49,909 bases of DNA from Alcaligenaceae bacterium. GTDB taxonomy: Bacteria; Pseudomonadota; Gammaproteobacteria; Burkholderiales; Burkholderiaceae_B. The position numbers were made by a program, and so were the translations under genes. Below, in pieces: positions 29,626 through 39,483 of this stretch. Under the pieces are notes generated by a model. That model saw only the letters and a program-made list of their open reading frames with translations. It searched no databases and had not been told where the DNA came from. The stretch's first letter is position 1. Each line of letters starts with the position of its first letter. Where the stretch lies: assembly GCA_012727555.1 (NCBI GenBank), contig JAAYGT010000004.1, forward strand, positions 1-49,909, given 5' to 3'.

Positions 29626-31494
29626 ATGAATCGCTACCCTCTCTGGAAATACCTCACCGTCCTGGTGGCCCTGGTCATCGGCCTGATCTACACGCTTCCC
29701 AATTTTTTTGGTGAATCGCCCGCTGTCCAGATTGCCGGCGCAAAATCAACGGTGAAGGTCGATAACCAGACCCTGCAGCGGGTCCAGGCGCTTCTGCAAC
29801 AGAACAACATCGAATCCACCGGCGCCTACTTCGAAATGAACGGGCCCGTTGGCACGGTGCGCGTGCGTTTCGCGTCCACCGACATTCAACTGCAAGCCAA
29901 GGATCTCATCGAACGGTCCTTGAACCCCGACCGCGACAACCCGGACTACACCATCGCACTGAACCTGTTGCCGGCCTCACCGAACTGGCTCACGGCGCTG
30001 GGCGCCCACCCCATGTACCTGGGTCTCGATCTGCGTGGCGGTGTCCATTTCCTGCTGGAAGTCGACATGCAGGGCGCCTTGACCACACGCTACGACTCCC
30101 TGGCCACCGACGTTCGCACCCTGCTGCGAGACAACCGCATCAACGCCAATGGCGTCGACCGCGCCGACATGTCGGTCGTGGCCAGCTTTGCGAACACCCA
30201 GGATCGCGATGCCGCCCAGAACGAGCTGCGCCGCGCCCTGCCCGACATGACCTTCACGGCCACATCGGCGGGCGAAACACCCACCCTCACAGGCCGCCTG
30301 ACCGAAGCCGCAGTCACTCTGGTGCAAACCAACGCACTGCGTCAGAACATCACCACACTGCACAACCGCATCAACGAACTGGGCGTGGCCGAACCTGTCA
30401 TCCAGCAACAGGGCACAGACCGCATCGTGGTTCAGTTGCCCGGCGTGCAAGACGTTGCCAAGGCCAAGGAAATCCTGGGCCGTACCGCAACACTTGAAAT
30501 CCGCATGGTCGACGACTCCCCCACCGCAACGGCTGCACTGGCGGCCGGCACCGTGCCCTTTGGCCTGGAACGCTTCAACGACCGCGACGGCCGCCCCATC
30601 CTGCTGCGCCGCCAGGTCATCCTGACCGGCGAAAACCTGCAAGATGCCCAACCGGGCCGCGACCAGCAAACCCAGCAACCCACGGTCAACCTCACACTCG
30701 ATGCCAAAGGGGCCCGCATCTTCCGCGATGTCACCCGCAACAACATCAATCGCCGCATGGCCATCGTGCTGTTCGAACAAGGCAAGGGCGAAGTGGTCAC
30801 CGCCCCGGTCATCCGCAGTGAAATCCCCGGTGGCCAGGTGCAGATTTCCGGCAGCATGACCGCCCAGGAAGCCGCCGATGTCGCCCTGTTGCTGCGCGCC
30901 GGCTCGCTGGCCGCCCCCATGGAAATCATCGAGGAACGCACCATTGGTCCCAGCCTGGGCGCCGACAACATCGCCAAAGGCTTCTATTCCACGCTGTACG
31001 GCTTCATGGCCATTGCCGTCTTCATGATGGTCTACTACCACCTGTTCGGCGTGTTTTCCACGCTGGGCCTGGCGTTCAACGTGCTGTTGCTGCTGGCTGT
31101 GCTGTCCATGCTGCAGGCCACACTCACACTACCAGGCATCGCGGCCATTGCCCTCACCCTGGGCATGGCCATCGACTCCAACGTACTGATCAACGAACGC
31201 ATTCGTGAAGAGTTGCGGGCCGGGCTGCCGCCGCAGCAGGCCATTCATGCCGGTTTTGAACGTGCCTGGGGTACCATTCTCGACTCCAACCTGACCACGC
31301 TGATCGTGGGCCTTGCCCTGCTGGCGTTCGGCAGCGGGCCGGTGCGTGGCTTTGCTGTGGTGCACTGCATCGGCATTCTCACCTCCATGTTCTCGTCCAT
31401 CGTGGGGGTTCGGGCCATCGTCAACCTGTGGTATGGCCGCAAGCGCAAGCTGGGCAGTGTCTCCATCGGCACCGTCTGGAAGCCGAAAGACTAA
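29626..31494 (+). CDS. secD: Protein translocase subunit SecD
   Basis: Inner-membrane SecDF subunit that uses the proton gradient to assist protein export. The 622-residue protein has an N-terminal membrane helix (MNRYPLWKYLTVLVALV), a large periplasmic region with LGLDLRGGVHFLLEVD near residue 127, the P1/head domains, and five C-terminal membrane helices (from about 445) including GMAIDSNVLINERIREELR and the helix with GPVRGFAVVHCIGILTSMFSS. secF follows after 47 bp. Confidence 0.96.
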   Translation: MNRYPLWKYLTVLVALVIGLIYTLPNFFGESPAVQIAGAKSTVKVDNQTLQRVQALLQQNNIESTGAYFEMNGPVGTVRVRFASTDIQLQAKDLIERSLNPDRDNPDYTIALNLLPASPNWLTALGAHPMYLGLDLRGGVHFLLEVDMQGALTTRYDSLATDVRTLLRDNRINANGVDRADMSVVASFANTQDRDAAQNELRRALPDMTFTATSAGETPTLTGRLTEAAVTLVQTNALRQNITTLHNRINELGVAEPVIQQQGTDRIVVQLPGVQDVAKAKEILGRTATLEIRMVDDSPTATAALAAGTVPFGLERFNDRDGRPILLRRQVILTGENLQDAQPGRDQQTQQPTVNLTLDAKGARIFRDVTRNNINRRMAIVLFEQGKGEVVTAPVIRSEIPGGQVQISGSMTAQEAADVALLLRAGSLAAPMEIIEERTIGPSLGADNIAKGFYSTLYGFMAIAVFMMVYYHLFGVFSTLGLAFNVLLLLAVLSMLQATLTLPGIAAIALTLGMAIDSNVLINERIREELRAGLPPQQAIHAGFERAWGTILDSNLTTLIVGLALLAFGSGPVRGFAVVHCIGILTSMFSSIVGVRAIVNLWYGRKRKLGSVSIGTVWKPKD

Positions 31495-31541
31495 ACCGGC
31501 CCATCGCCCACTCGCAACGTACCCATTTCAGGCAGGAACAC

Positions 31542-32483
31542 ATGGAACTTTTCCGGATCCAACGCACCATTCCCTTCATGCGCAATGCGCTGGTGCTCAA
31601 CCTCGTCAGCTTCATCACCTTCATTGCGGCGGTGTTTTTCATTGCCACCAAAGGCTTTCATCTTTCGATCGAGTTCACCGGTGGCACGGTCATGGAAGTC
31701 CACTACCAGCAACCGGCCCAACTCGAAGAGGTCCGTTCCGCGCTGGGCACGCTGGGCTACACCGATTTCCAGGTGCAGAATTTCGGCACCTCGCAAGACG
31801 TCATGATCCGTCTGCCCGTGCGTGAAGGCGAAACATCGGCACTGCAAAGCGAATCCGTCATGGGCGCACTGAAGGCGCAGCATGCCGACATTGAACTGCG
31901 CCGTGTCGAATTCGTGGGTCCGCAAATCGGTCAGGAACTGGTCCACAACGGGCTCATGGCGCTGTTGTTCGTCGTGATCGGCATCATGCTCTATCTGGCC
32001 ATCCGGTTCGAATGGAAATTCGCAGTGGCCGGTGTGCTGGCCAACCTGCACGATGTCGTGATCATCCTGGGGTTCTTTGCGTTCTTCCAGTGGGAATTTT
32101 CACTGTCGGTACTGGCCGGGGTTCTGGCGGTACTGGGCTATTCAGTGAACGAATCCGTGGTGATCATGGACCGTATCCGTGAAAACTTCCGCAAACAACG
32201 CAAGGCTTCCGTTGTTGATGTCATTGATGGCGCCATCACCCAGACCATCTCCCGCACCATCATCACGCACGGCTCCACGCAAATGATGGTGCTGGCCATG
32301 CTCATTTTCGGTGGCCCCACACTGCACTACTTTGCACTGGCTCTCACCATCGGGATCTGGTTCGGCATTTATTCGTCCGTCTTCGTGGCAGCGGCCATCG
32401 CCATGTGGCTGGGTGTCAAGCGTGAAGATCTGGTGAAACCGGTTAAAAAAGACGACGATCCGGCGGCAGAGCTCGCGGAATGA
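31542..32483 (+). CDS. secF: Protein translocase subunit SecF
   Basis: Partner of SecD in the inner membrane. The 313-residue protein has six predicted membrane helices and the family motifs [16 protein letters not shown] near residue 36, [13 protein letters not shown] near 125, [19 protein letters not shown] near 197 and [18 protein letters not shown] near 241. ATG at 31542 is preceded by AGGA four bases upstream; the frame is open earlier but that part overlaps the secD coding region and is not conserved. Confidence 0.96.
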   Translation: MELFRIQRTIPFMRNALVLNLVSFITFIAAVFFIATKGFHLSIEFTGGTVMEVHYQQPAQLEEVRSALGTLGYTDFQVQNFGTSQDVMIRLPVREGETSALQSESVMGALKAQHADIELRRVEFVGPQIGQELVHNGLMALLFVVIGIMLYLAIRFEWKFAVAGVLANLHDVVIILGFFAFFQWEFSLSVLAGVLAVLGYSVNESVVIMDRIRENFRKQRKASVVDVIDGAITQTISRTIITHGSTQMMVLAMLIFGGPTLHYFALALTIGIWFGIYSSVFVAAAIAMWLGVKREDLVKPVKKDDDPAAELAE

Positions 32484-32500
32484 GTACACTAATGGCTGTA

Positions 32501-32516
32501 CTGTAAATTTAATCAG
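32501..32516. promoter_or_regulatory. LexA (SOS) box candidate upstream of ruvB
   Basis: CTGT-AAATTTAA-TCAG differs by one base from the CTGT-N8-ACAG LexA consensus, with a typical AT-rich centre. It ends seven bases before the ruvB ATG. ruvB is SOS-controlled in E. coli. No LexA gene is in the window. Confidence 0.45.
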
Positions 32517-32523
32517 CACCGCC

Positions 32524-33567
32524 ATGGCCATACACTCCGACCCGCTCGCATCGCACGCGCCTGCAGAACGCCTGGTCACGCCCAAAAGCATCTCCGGCAA
32601 CGAAGACTCCATCGAACGTGCCCTGCGCCCCAAAGCGCTGGCCGACTACGTCGGCCAGCCACGGGTGCGCGAACAACTGGAAATTTTCATCGCGGCTGCA
32701 CGCCAGCGCGGCGAGGCCCTTGATCACGTGTTGCTGTTCGGGCCACCCGGCCTGGGCAAAACCACGCTGGCGCACATTGTGGCGCACGAAATGGGCGTGA
32801 ACCTGCGGCAAACCTCGGGCCCGGTACTTGAACGCCCCGGCGATCTTGCCGCCCTGCTCACCAACCTTGAAAAAAACGATGTCCTCTTCATCGACGAAAT
32901 CCATCGGTTGTCGCCCGTCGTTGAAGAAATCCTGTACCCGGCCCTTGAAGATTTCCAGATCGATATCCTCATCGGCGAAGGCCCGGCCGCCCGCAGCGTG
33001 AAGATCGACCTGCAGCCCTTCACCCTGGTCGGGGCCACCACGCGCGCCGGCATGCTCACCAACCCCCTGCGCGACCGCTTCGGCATTGTGTCGCGCCTCG
33101 AATTCTACAGCGCCCAAGACCTTACCCATATCGTGGCCCGCAGCGCACAATTGCTCAACGCCCAAGCCAGCCCGGAAGGCGCTGCTGAAATTGCCCGACG
33201 CTCACGCGGCACACCGCGCATTGCCAACCGTCTGTTGCGGCGGGTGCGCGATTACGCTGAAGTGAAGGCGGCTGGTCGCATCGACACCGCAACCGCGCAG
33301 GCGGCACTGGCCATGCTGGAAGTCGATCCGGAAGGCCTCGACCTCATGGATCGCAAGCTGCTCGATGCCCTGATCCACAAATTCGATGGCGGGCCCGTGG
33401 GTGTTGAAAGCCTGGCTGCGGCCATTGGCGAAGAACGCGACACCATCGAAGACGTCATTGAGCCCTACCTGATCCAGAACGGTTTCCTGCAACGCACCCC
33501 ACGGGGGCGCATGGCCACACAAACCACCTGGCGACACCTGGGCCTGTCACCCCCTGACACACCTTAG
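32524..33567 (+). CDS. ruvB: Holliday junction branch migration ATPase RuvB
   Basis: Hexameric AAA+ motor that, with RuvA, drives branch migration of Holliday junctions. The 347-residue protein has Walker A GPPGLGKT at residues 73-80, Walker [10 protein letters not shown] near 121, the sensor [20 protein letters not shown] near 169 and a C-terminal winged helix ([28 protein letters not shown]). ruvA and ruvC are not adjacent; secF precedes by 40 bp. The last 21 bases overlap the 3' end of recQ on the other strand. Confidence 0.97.
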   Translation: MAIHSDPLASHAPAERLVTPKSISGNEDSIERALRPKALADYVGQPRVREQLEIFIAAARQRGEALDHVLLFGPPGLGKTTLAHIVAHEMGVNLRQTSGPVLERPGDLAALLTNLEKNDVLFIDEIHRLSPVVEEILYPALEDFQIDILIGEGPAARSVKIDLQPFTLVGATTRAGMLTNPLRDRFGIVSRLEFYSAQDLTHIVARSAQLLNAQASPEGAAEIARRSRGTPRIANRLLRRVRDYAEVKAAGRIDTATAQAALAMLEVDPEGLDLMDRKLLDALIHKFDGGPVGVESLAAAIGEERDTIEDVIEPYLIQNGFLQRTPRGRMATQTTWRHLGLSPPDTP

Positions 33568-35358
33568 AATCTCTTCCCCGTAGGCCTCCAGCTTGCGGGC
33601 GCCCACCCCGCTGATATGGCCCAGATCCTGCACGGAAGCAGGCCGTGCCAGGGCAATTTCCCGCAAAGTGGCATCGTGAAAGATCACATAAGCGGGTACG
33701 CCGTGGCTGCGTGCCACTTCGGAACGCCATGAGCGCAAATTCTGGAAACAGGCCTGGGCCTCGGGCGGCAAGTCGGCCGCCGGCGCCGCGCGCGGCGTGG
33801 TGGTACGCGCTGAACGCGCTGCCTTGGGCGCCTCGCGCCGCAGCAACAAGGTATGCTCGCCTTTCAGTACGGCCCGACTGGCATCGGTCAGTGCCAGCGT
33901 ACCGTACCCTTCAGCGTCAACGGCCAGCAACCCCTTGGCCAGCAACTGCCGCAAGACACTGCGCCAGGCCGTATCGGGTAAATCGGCACCCACGCCGAAC
34001 ACCGACAAGGTATCGTGGCCGTATTCACGCACACGATCCGTGGCCTTGCCGCGCAAAATATCAATAATATGCCCGGCCCCGAAACGCTGGCCCCGTTCGC
34101 GCAGCAACCGGTACACGGCCGACAACACTTTCTGGGCAGCCACGGTTCCGTCCCAGGATTCCGGCGGTGTCTGGCAGGTATCGCAGTTGCCGCAGGGTTC
34201 AATTGTCTGGTCAAAGTACGCCAGCAACTGCTGACGCCGGCACGACACCGTTTCGCACAAACCCAGCATGGCATCCAGCTGCGCACCCAGGCGCCGGCGA
34301 AACACCTCGTCGCCTTCGGATTCATTGATCATGCGACGGTGCTGCATGACATCGTTCAGGCCATAGGCCAGCCAGGCCGATGCCGGCAGGCCATCGCGAC
34401 CCGCACGCCCGGTTTCCTGGTAATAGCCTTCCACCGACTTGGGCAGATCAACGTGCGCCACGAAACGGACATCGGGTTTATCCACCCCCATGCCAAAGGC
34501 AATGGTGGCCACCATGACCAGACCTTCTTCGCGCAGGAAACGTGACTGGTTCGCCGCACGCACCGCCTGGCCCAGGCCGGCATGGTAGGGCAATGCCTCA
34601 ATGCCGTTCTCGGCCAGGAAACCGGCAATTTCCTCGGTTCGGGCTCGCGAAAGGCAATACACCACACCGGAATCGCCCGCATGCTCGCGTTTGATGAAAT
34701 CGAGCAATTGCCGCTTGACGTCCTTTTTTTCAATGATGCGATAGTGAATGTTGGGACGGTCGAAACTGGACACAAAGTGGGGTGCATCCCCAAGATCAAG
34801 CCGCTCTGCGATCTCGCGACGCGTGGCCGATGTGGCCGTGGCTGTCAGGGCCAGGCGCGGCACATGGGGCCAGCGCTCGTGCAGAATCGACAACCCCAGG
34901 TATTCAGGACGGAAATCGTGCCCCCACTGCGACACACAGTGCGCCTCGTCGATGGCAAACAGGGCAACCGGCGCCTTGTCCATCAGCTCAAGGCAGCGCT
35001 CGGTCAGCAGGCGTTCAGGCGCCACGTACAGCAGGTCAAGCTGGCCGTCCAGGAAATCGCGCTCGACGGCCCGGGCGGTGCGCCAGTCTTGCGATGAATT
35101 CAGATACGCCGCGCTGACACCCAGTTCCTGCAAGGCATCCACCTGGTCCTGCATCAGGGCAATCAGCGGTGAAATGACCACCCCGGTTCCCTGACGCACC
35201 AGGGCAGGAATCTGGTAACACAACGACTTACCGCCGCCAGTGGGCATGAGCACCAGCGCGTCGCCCCCCTGAACCACATGCTCGATGACGGCCTGCTGGT
35301 GGCCCCGAAAGGCGTCGTAACCAAAAACGTGCTGCAGGGTTTCAAGGGCGGAGGGCAT
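33547..35358 (-). CDS. recQ: ATP-dependent DNA helicase RecQ
   Basis: 3'-to-5' helicase acting in recombination and fork repair. The 603-residue protein has the DEAD core with Walker A MPTGGGKS (about 38-45), DEAH in [20 protein letters not shown], the second RecA fold ending [13 protein letters not shown], the RQC zinc site (Cys pairs in [10 protein letters not shown]...EPCGNCDTC), a winged helix and a C-terminal HRDC domain ([20 protein letters not shown]). I chose ATG at 35358; a TTG two codons upstream is less likely. Tail to tail with ruvB, overlapping by 21 bp. Confidence 0.96.
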   Translation of the reverse strand: MPSALETLQHVFGYDAFRGHQQAVIEHVVQGGDALVLMPTGGGKSLCYQIPALVRQGTGVVISPLIALMQDQVDALQELGVSAAYLNSSQDWRTARAVERDFLDGQLDLLYVAPERLLTERCLELMDKAPVALFAIDEAHCVSQWGHDFRPEYLGLSILHERWPHVPRLALTATATSATRREIAERLDLGDAPHFVSSFDRPNIHYRIIEKKDVKRQLLDFIKREHAGDSGVVYCLSRARTEEIAGFLAENGIEALPYHAGLGQAVRAANQSRFLREEGLVMVATIAFGMGVDKPDVRFVAHVDLPKSVEGYYQETGRAGRDGLPASAWLAYGLNDVMQHRRMINESEGDEVFRRRLGAQLDAMLGLCETVSCRRQQLLAYFDQTIEPCGNCDTCQTPPESWDGTVAAQKVLSAVYRLLRERGQRFGAGHIIDILRGKATDRVREYGHDTLSVFGVGADLPDTAWRSVLRQLLAKGLLAVDAEGYGTLALTDASRAVLKGEHTLLLRREAPKAARSARTTTPRAAPAADLPPEAQACFQNLRSWRSEVARSHGVPAYVIFHDATLREIALARPASVQDLGHISGVGARKLEAYGEEILRCVRG

Positions 35359-35433
35359 GCGCAAAAGACCGGGGAATCAGAAACAGGACGAACCCGTAAT
35401 GATAGTCTTCATTGCAGACCGGTGCAGCAGCGT

Positions 35434-37218
35434 TCAGCCGATCCGGCGCGTGGAAAGATCCAGCACGGCATCGGGACTGGCATCCAGTGAACGTTTCAGG
35501 GCACTGTACTTTTCCAGAACGGCCGACTTGTACACCACCCCCAGCAACCGGGGCGCCGTATCACGACTGACCACCGGCAACCGCTCACCGCGAAACGGCA
35601 CAAAAAGAGCCTGGGCCTGATCAAGGGTCATATCCGGATGCAGGGGCGTGATGTCGTCGATCCGCATGACCTCACTGACCGGTCGGGCGCGGATGTCGTC
35701 CTGGGCAAGCAGCAGGCCGGTCATGTCCTGCTGGGCAACAACCCCCTGGAACACATTCTGCGCATCGACCACATACAGGTAACGTACCGGGTAGTCGATG
35801 AACATCTGCAAGGCATCGCCCACAGGGGTTTCGGGATGCACCACCGTGGAAGCAGGTTTGATCAATTCGGTAATGCGGGTTGTGCTCAGACGGTAACGCA
35901 GCACGACATCGCGTTCCCGTACGGTCGTGACATCGTACATGGCCACCTCGGCCAGGGCACGGGCCACAAAATAGGCCGGCACACCGGCCAGCATGAGCGG
36001 CAACACCACCTGATAACTGAGGGTCATTTCAAAAATCATGAGCATGGCCATGAGAGGGGCACTGGTGGCCGCCCCCAGAAAGCTGCCCATCCCCACCAGC
36101 ACATAGACCGGCACGGGTGCTGCCAGTGACGGAACCAGAGCGTGCGCCACAAGACCAAACAGCGCACCCAGCGCCCCCCCCACGAACAGAGCAGGGGTAA
36201 ATACCCCACCCACCGCGCCGGACCCCACTGTAATCGCGGTTGCCAGCACCTTGAACAGCAGAATGAGAACAACGGCCTGCCAGGCCCAGGTAACATGCAG
36301 CAAGGAATTCACCACACTGTAGCCATTGCCGGCCACCTGGGGCATGACGACCAGCAAAGCACCCAGCATCAGCCCGCCCAAGGCGAGCCGCAGCGGCAAA
36401 CCCAGGCCGGTGGCCTTGAACAAACCACGCACGGCATTCAGAAATTTGAGAAAGAAGGGTGCAACCACCCCTGTCACCACACCGAGCACGATAAAGGGCA
36501 GCACCTGCTGCACGGGTATCGGAGCAAGCTCGGGCAAAGCATACAAAGTGTGGTAACTGCCCAGAGCCCGCATCGTGGCGTGGGCTGATGCCGCCGCCAC
36601 CAGCAAAGGGCCCACGCTGCGCATGCTCATGGTGCCAATGACGATTTCAGCCACAAACAGTGCGCCGGCAATGGGTGAACCGTAGGCCGCCGAGACCCCG
36701 GCGGCCGCACCACATGCCACCAGCAATCGCAGTCGCGCCGTGCTGAAACGGGCAAAACGGCCAATGACGGAGGCACTGAGCGAAGACAGGTGCACCATGG
36801 CCCCTTCCCGCCCGATGGAACCGCCAGAGGCCACAGTCAGCAAGGACGACAAGGAACGCAGCAGCCCCTGCCGGACCGAAATGCGGCCATCGCCAATGGC
36901 AACGGCTTCCATGTAATCGGAATTGGTACTGGCCTTGATACGGGACGAAACCAGCAACAGCAGGCCCGCCAGAAAGCCGGCGCCCACCGGAAAAGCAATG
37001 CGCGCCCAGACGGGCAGGCCCGATGTGACCGCCACGATCGAACCGCTTTGCCCGGTGACCAGCGACTGGACAAAGCGGATACCCAGATGAAATGCCAGGG
37101 TGGACAAGGCCCCGAGCACCCCGACCAACGCTGCCCAGCACAGCATGGCGGCCAGCCCGGATAACCAGGAATAGCCCGCCAGGCGTTCACGCATGGCATG
37201 TACGGAGTTTCGGATCAT
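35434..37218 (-). CDS. ClcB-type chloride transporter with CBS domains
   Basis: CLC-family membrane protein of about 594 residues: some eleven hydrophobic helices, then two CBS domains (from about residue 450; VSEVMRIDDITPLHPDMTLDQAQALF). CLC motifs are GGSIGREGAMVHL with gating Glu138 and GGVFTPALFVGGALG. At the internal proton site the pair E202-E203 of E. coli ClcA corresponds to Glu191-Ile192 (FVAEIVIG), as in ClcB-type proteins, so strict Cl-/H+ exchange is uncertain. The serine filter region TNSDYMEAV replaces GSGIP. ATG at 37218 fits the promoter candidate upstream; ATG 37194 is an alternative. Confidence 0.88.
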   Translation of the reverse strand: MIRNSVHAMRERLAGYSWLSGLAAMLCWAALVGVLGALSTLAFHLGIRFVQSLVTGQSGSIVAVTSGLPVWARIAFPVGAGFLAGLLLLVSSRIKASTNSDYMEAVAIGDGRISVRQGLLRSLSSLLTVASGGSIGREGAMVHLSSLSASVIGRFARFSTARLRLLVACGAAAGVSAAYGSPIAGALFVAEIVIGTMSMRSVGPLLVAAASAHATMRALGSYHTLYALPELAPIPVQQVLPFIVLGVVTGVVAPFFLKFLNAVRGLFKATGLGLPLRLALGGLMLGALLVVMPQVAGNGYSVVNSLLHVTWAWQAVVLILLFKVLATAITVGSGAVGGVFTPALFVGGALGALFGLVAHALVPSLAAPVPVYVLVGMGSFLGAATSAPLMAMLMIFEMTLSYQVVLPLMLAGVPAYFVARALAEVAMYDVTTVRERDVVLRYRLSTTRITELIKPASTVVHPETPVGDALQMFIDYPVRYLYVVDAQNVFQGVVAQQDMTGLLLAQDDIRARPVSEVMRIDDITPLHPDMTLDQAQALFVPFRGERLPVVSRDTAPRLLGVVYKSAVLEKYSALKRSLDASPDAVLDLSTRRIG

Positions 37219-37244
37219 GATCGTAGCGGTAGAAAAGGGCGGCA

Positions 37245-37273
37245 ACAATAGCCCACAATAGTACTCAATTCAA
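37245..37273 (-). promoter_or_regulatory. Promoter candidate for the chloride transporter gene
   Basis: On the minus strand TTGAAT (37268-37273), a 17-base spacer and TATTGT (37245-37250). Transcription would begin near 37238, about 20 bases before the chosen ATG. Four of six matches in each hexamer. Confidence 0.35.
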
Positions 37274-37329
37274 TTTCAGCGGGTTTCGAAACCTTGCATT
37301 GCCCCCCGCAGGACGGCACACTTGCACCT

Positions 37330-38031
37330 ATGGATACGCCCCTGACCAAAGTACTGGTTGTCGATGACGACCCTGCCCTGCGCCAGTTGCTGGCCGATTA
37401 CCTGAATCGCCACAACTACGACACGCTGCTGGCTCCCGATGCCAGCGACCTTCCCGCGCGCATTCAACGCTACGCCCCCGATCTGGTGGTACTTGACCGC
37501 ATGATGCCCGATGGCGATGGCGCTGAAGCCTGCCGCCGGCTGCGTCAAATGGGTGAAGATATCCCCGTCATTTTGCTGACAGCCCGCGACGAAACCGTTG
37601 ACCGCATCATCGGCCTGGAAGCCGGCGCCGACGACTACCTGGGCAAGCCCTTCGATCCACGCGAACTGCTGGCCCGCATGGAAGCCGTATTGCGCCGCAA
37701 AAAGGGAGCATCTGCCCTGACCAAAGACAAACCCGTTCATTTCGGCCCGTTTGTCTTCGACCCTGTTACCCGGCAACTGTACAAGGGCCAGGAAATCATC
37801 AAGCTCACCGGCGGCGAAGTCAATTTGCTGGAAGCGCTGGTCAGCAACCCGGGCAAACCGCTGTCGCGCGAACGCCTGCTGGCCCTGGCCCGCGACGACG
37901 ATGAAGGCGAGCGCAACGACCGTGCCATCGATATCGCCATTTTGCGACTGCGCCGTGCCATTGAAGACGACCCGAAACAGCCGCGCTGGATTCAAACCGT
38001 GTGGGGCGTGGGTTACCGGTTTTCACCCTGA
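37330..38031 (+). CDS. OmpR-family response regulator
   Basis: DNA-binding response regulator of 233 residues, cytosolic. The receiver domain (about 7-122) has the acidic pocket Asp12-Asp14, phosphoacceptor Asp56 (LVVLDRMMPDGDG), Thr84 and Lys106. The C-terminal OmpR/PhoB winged helix runs from about 140 with LTGGEVNLLEALVSNPGKPLSRERLL and WIQTVWGVGYRFSP. ATG at 37330 (MDTPLTKVLVVDDD). The sensor kinase gene follows after 15 bp. The OmpR/EnvZ-like pair may respond to osmotic or envelope cues, but the regulon cannot be read here. Confidence 0.93.
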   Translation: MDTPLTKVLVVDDDPALRQLLADYLNRHNYDTLLAPDASDLPARIQRYAPDLVVLDRMMPDGDGAEACRRLRQMGEDIPVILLTARDETVDRIIGLEAGADDYLGKPFDPRELLARMEAVLRRKKGASALTKDKPVHFGPFVFDPVTRQLYKGQEIIKLTGGEVNLLEALVSNPGKPLSRERLLALARDDDEGERNDRAIDIAILRLRRAIEDDPKQPRWIQTVWGVGYRFSP

Positions 38032-38046
38032 CACCCACCCCAGCCC

Positions 38047-39450
38047 ATGGCCCGCTTTCTGCCCCGTTCCCTCAGTGCGCGCATGGTTCTGATCATGCTG
38101 GGTACCATCATGCTGGTGCAGGTCGCCACCTTTGCCACGGTATCCTATTTCCGCAAGGAATTCACCGAAAACGTCACGGTCGAATTTGCAGCCACCACCA
38201 TCCGTGCCCTGCGAGCCTCACTGGCCCAGTTACCCCCAGACGAACGCCCTGAATTCGTACGTCTGGCCTCACGCAATACCTGGTATCTGTGGGCGCGCAC
38301 CCTGCCGCCTGAAGCCCGCCTGGAAGAGCGGCGGCGTGATCGCCCGCAGGCACGACCGCACATGCACCCACCGCCTGGCGCCGGCGACATCCGCACCAGC
38401 CTGCGCGGCTTTGTTGATGCACTGAACCAGAAACTCGACGACGACGCACGCGTTGCCCTGTCGCGTGGCACCGAACCCCGACTCTACATTTCCCTCATTT
38501 CGGCCGCCATGCCGGAAGACTCGCGCCTGTACAGGGAATGGCTGGTCATCCCGCTGAACCGCCTGCCGCTGGCCGTATCCACCCCGATCATCGTGATCTG
38601 GCTGGCCGGCATGGGTCTGTTGCTGTTGCTGGCCGCCTTGTTCGCCTGGCACATCACCCGCCCAATCACGCGCCTGGCCCGCGCTGCGGACCAACTTGCA
38701 GAAGGTGCCCCGGAACACGTGGAACCCTCCGGCCCCACCGAAACGCGCATTCTGGCGGAACGCTTCAACCTGATGCTCGACCGTCTGCAAGAATCCAAAG
38801 AGGTGCAGCGTACACTGCTGGCCGGCCTGCCGCACGACCTGAAAGGGCCGCTGTCGCGTATGTGGTTGCGTATCGAAATGCTCGATGACCCCGCCATGAA
38901 AGAAGGCATGCTGAAAGACGTGCAAGACATGCAACGCATGGTCAACCAGTTCATCGGCTATGTGCGGGGCTCGGATCCGGGCTCCTACCAGTTCGGCACA
39001 CTGAATCTGAACGCCTGGATCGAAGAACAGACCTCGGCCTGGGAAAGTGCGGGCAGCCCGGTGCATTTACTTGAGTGCCCTGCCGATACGCTTGAGGTGC
39101 AAGCCGACCGCCTGGCCCTGGGGCGCCTGCTCGACAACCTGGTCAGTAATGCGCTGAACCACGGCAAACCTCCGGTCGAAGTGCGCCTGCAGCGACAGGG
39201 CAAACAGGCCGTGATCGATCTGCGCGACCACGGCGAGGGCATTGCAGCAGATCGCCGCAGTGAGGCGCTTCGGCCCTTTTCCCGCCTTGATGAAGCCCGT
39301 ACACGCACCGGCTCGGTGGGACTGGGTCTGGCACTGGCCGAAACCATCACACGGGCACACGATGGCACGCTGACACTGACCGATGCCCCCGAAGGGGGGT
39401 TGCGCGTCGTGATTACACTGCCCCTGAAAACCGCAAGCAACGAATCATGA
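38047..39450 (+). CDS. EnvZ-like sensor histidine kinase
   Basis: Inner-membrane kinase of 467 residues, partner of the response regulator just upstream. Two membrane helices (about 13-33 and 176-200) flank a periplasmic domain of about 140 residues with a basic, Pro-rich stretch near 93-110. A HAMP domain (202-250) precedes the dimerisation domain with phosphoacceptor His263 in AGLPHDLKGPLSRMWLR; the usual HDLRTPL is altered to HDLKGPL. The ATPase domain has LLDNLVSNALNHG, DHGEGI and GSVGLGLALAET. It ends 33 bp from the cydB-like gene, tail to tail. Confidence 0.93.
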   Translation: MARFLPRSLSARMVLIMLGTIMLVQVATFATVSYFRKEFTENVTVEFAATTIRALRASLAQLPPDERPEFVRLASRNTWYLWARTLPPEARLEERRRDRPQARPHMHPPPGAGDIRTSLRGFVDALNQKLDDDARVALSRGTEPRLYISLISAAMPEDSRLYREWLVIPLNRLPLAVSTPIIVIWLAGMGLLLLLAALFAWHITRPITRLARAADQLAEGAPEHVEPSGPTETRILAERFNLMLDRLQESKEVQRTLLAGLPHDLKGPLSRMWLRIEMLDDPAMKEGMLKDVQDMQRMVNQFIGYVRGSDPGSYQFGTLNLNAWIEEQTSAWESAGSPVHLLECPADTLEVQADRLALGRLLDNLVSNALNHGKPPVEVRLQRQGKQAVIDLRDHGEGIAADRRSEALRPFSRLDEARTRTGSVGLGLALAETITRAHDGTLTLTDAPEGGLRVVITLPLKTASNES

Positions 39451-39483
39451 CACCCTGAACCGCTGTCGAAACACGCGGGGCGC

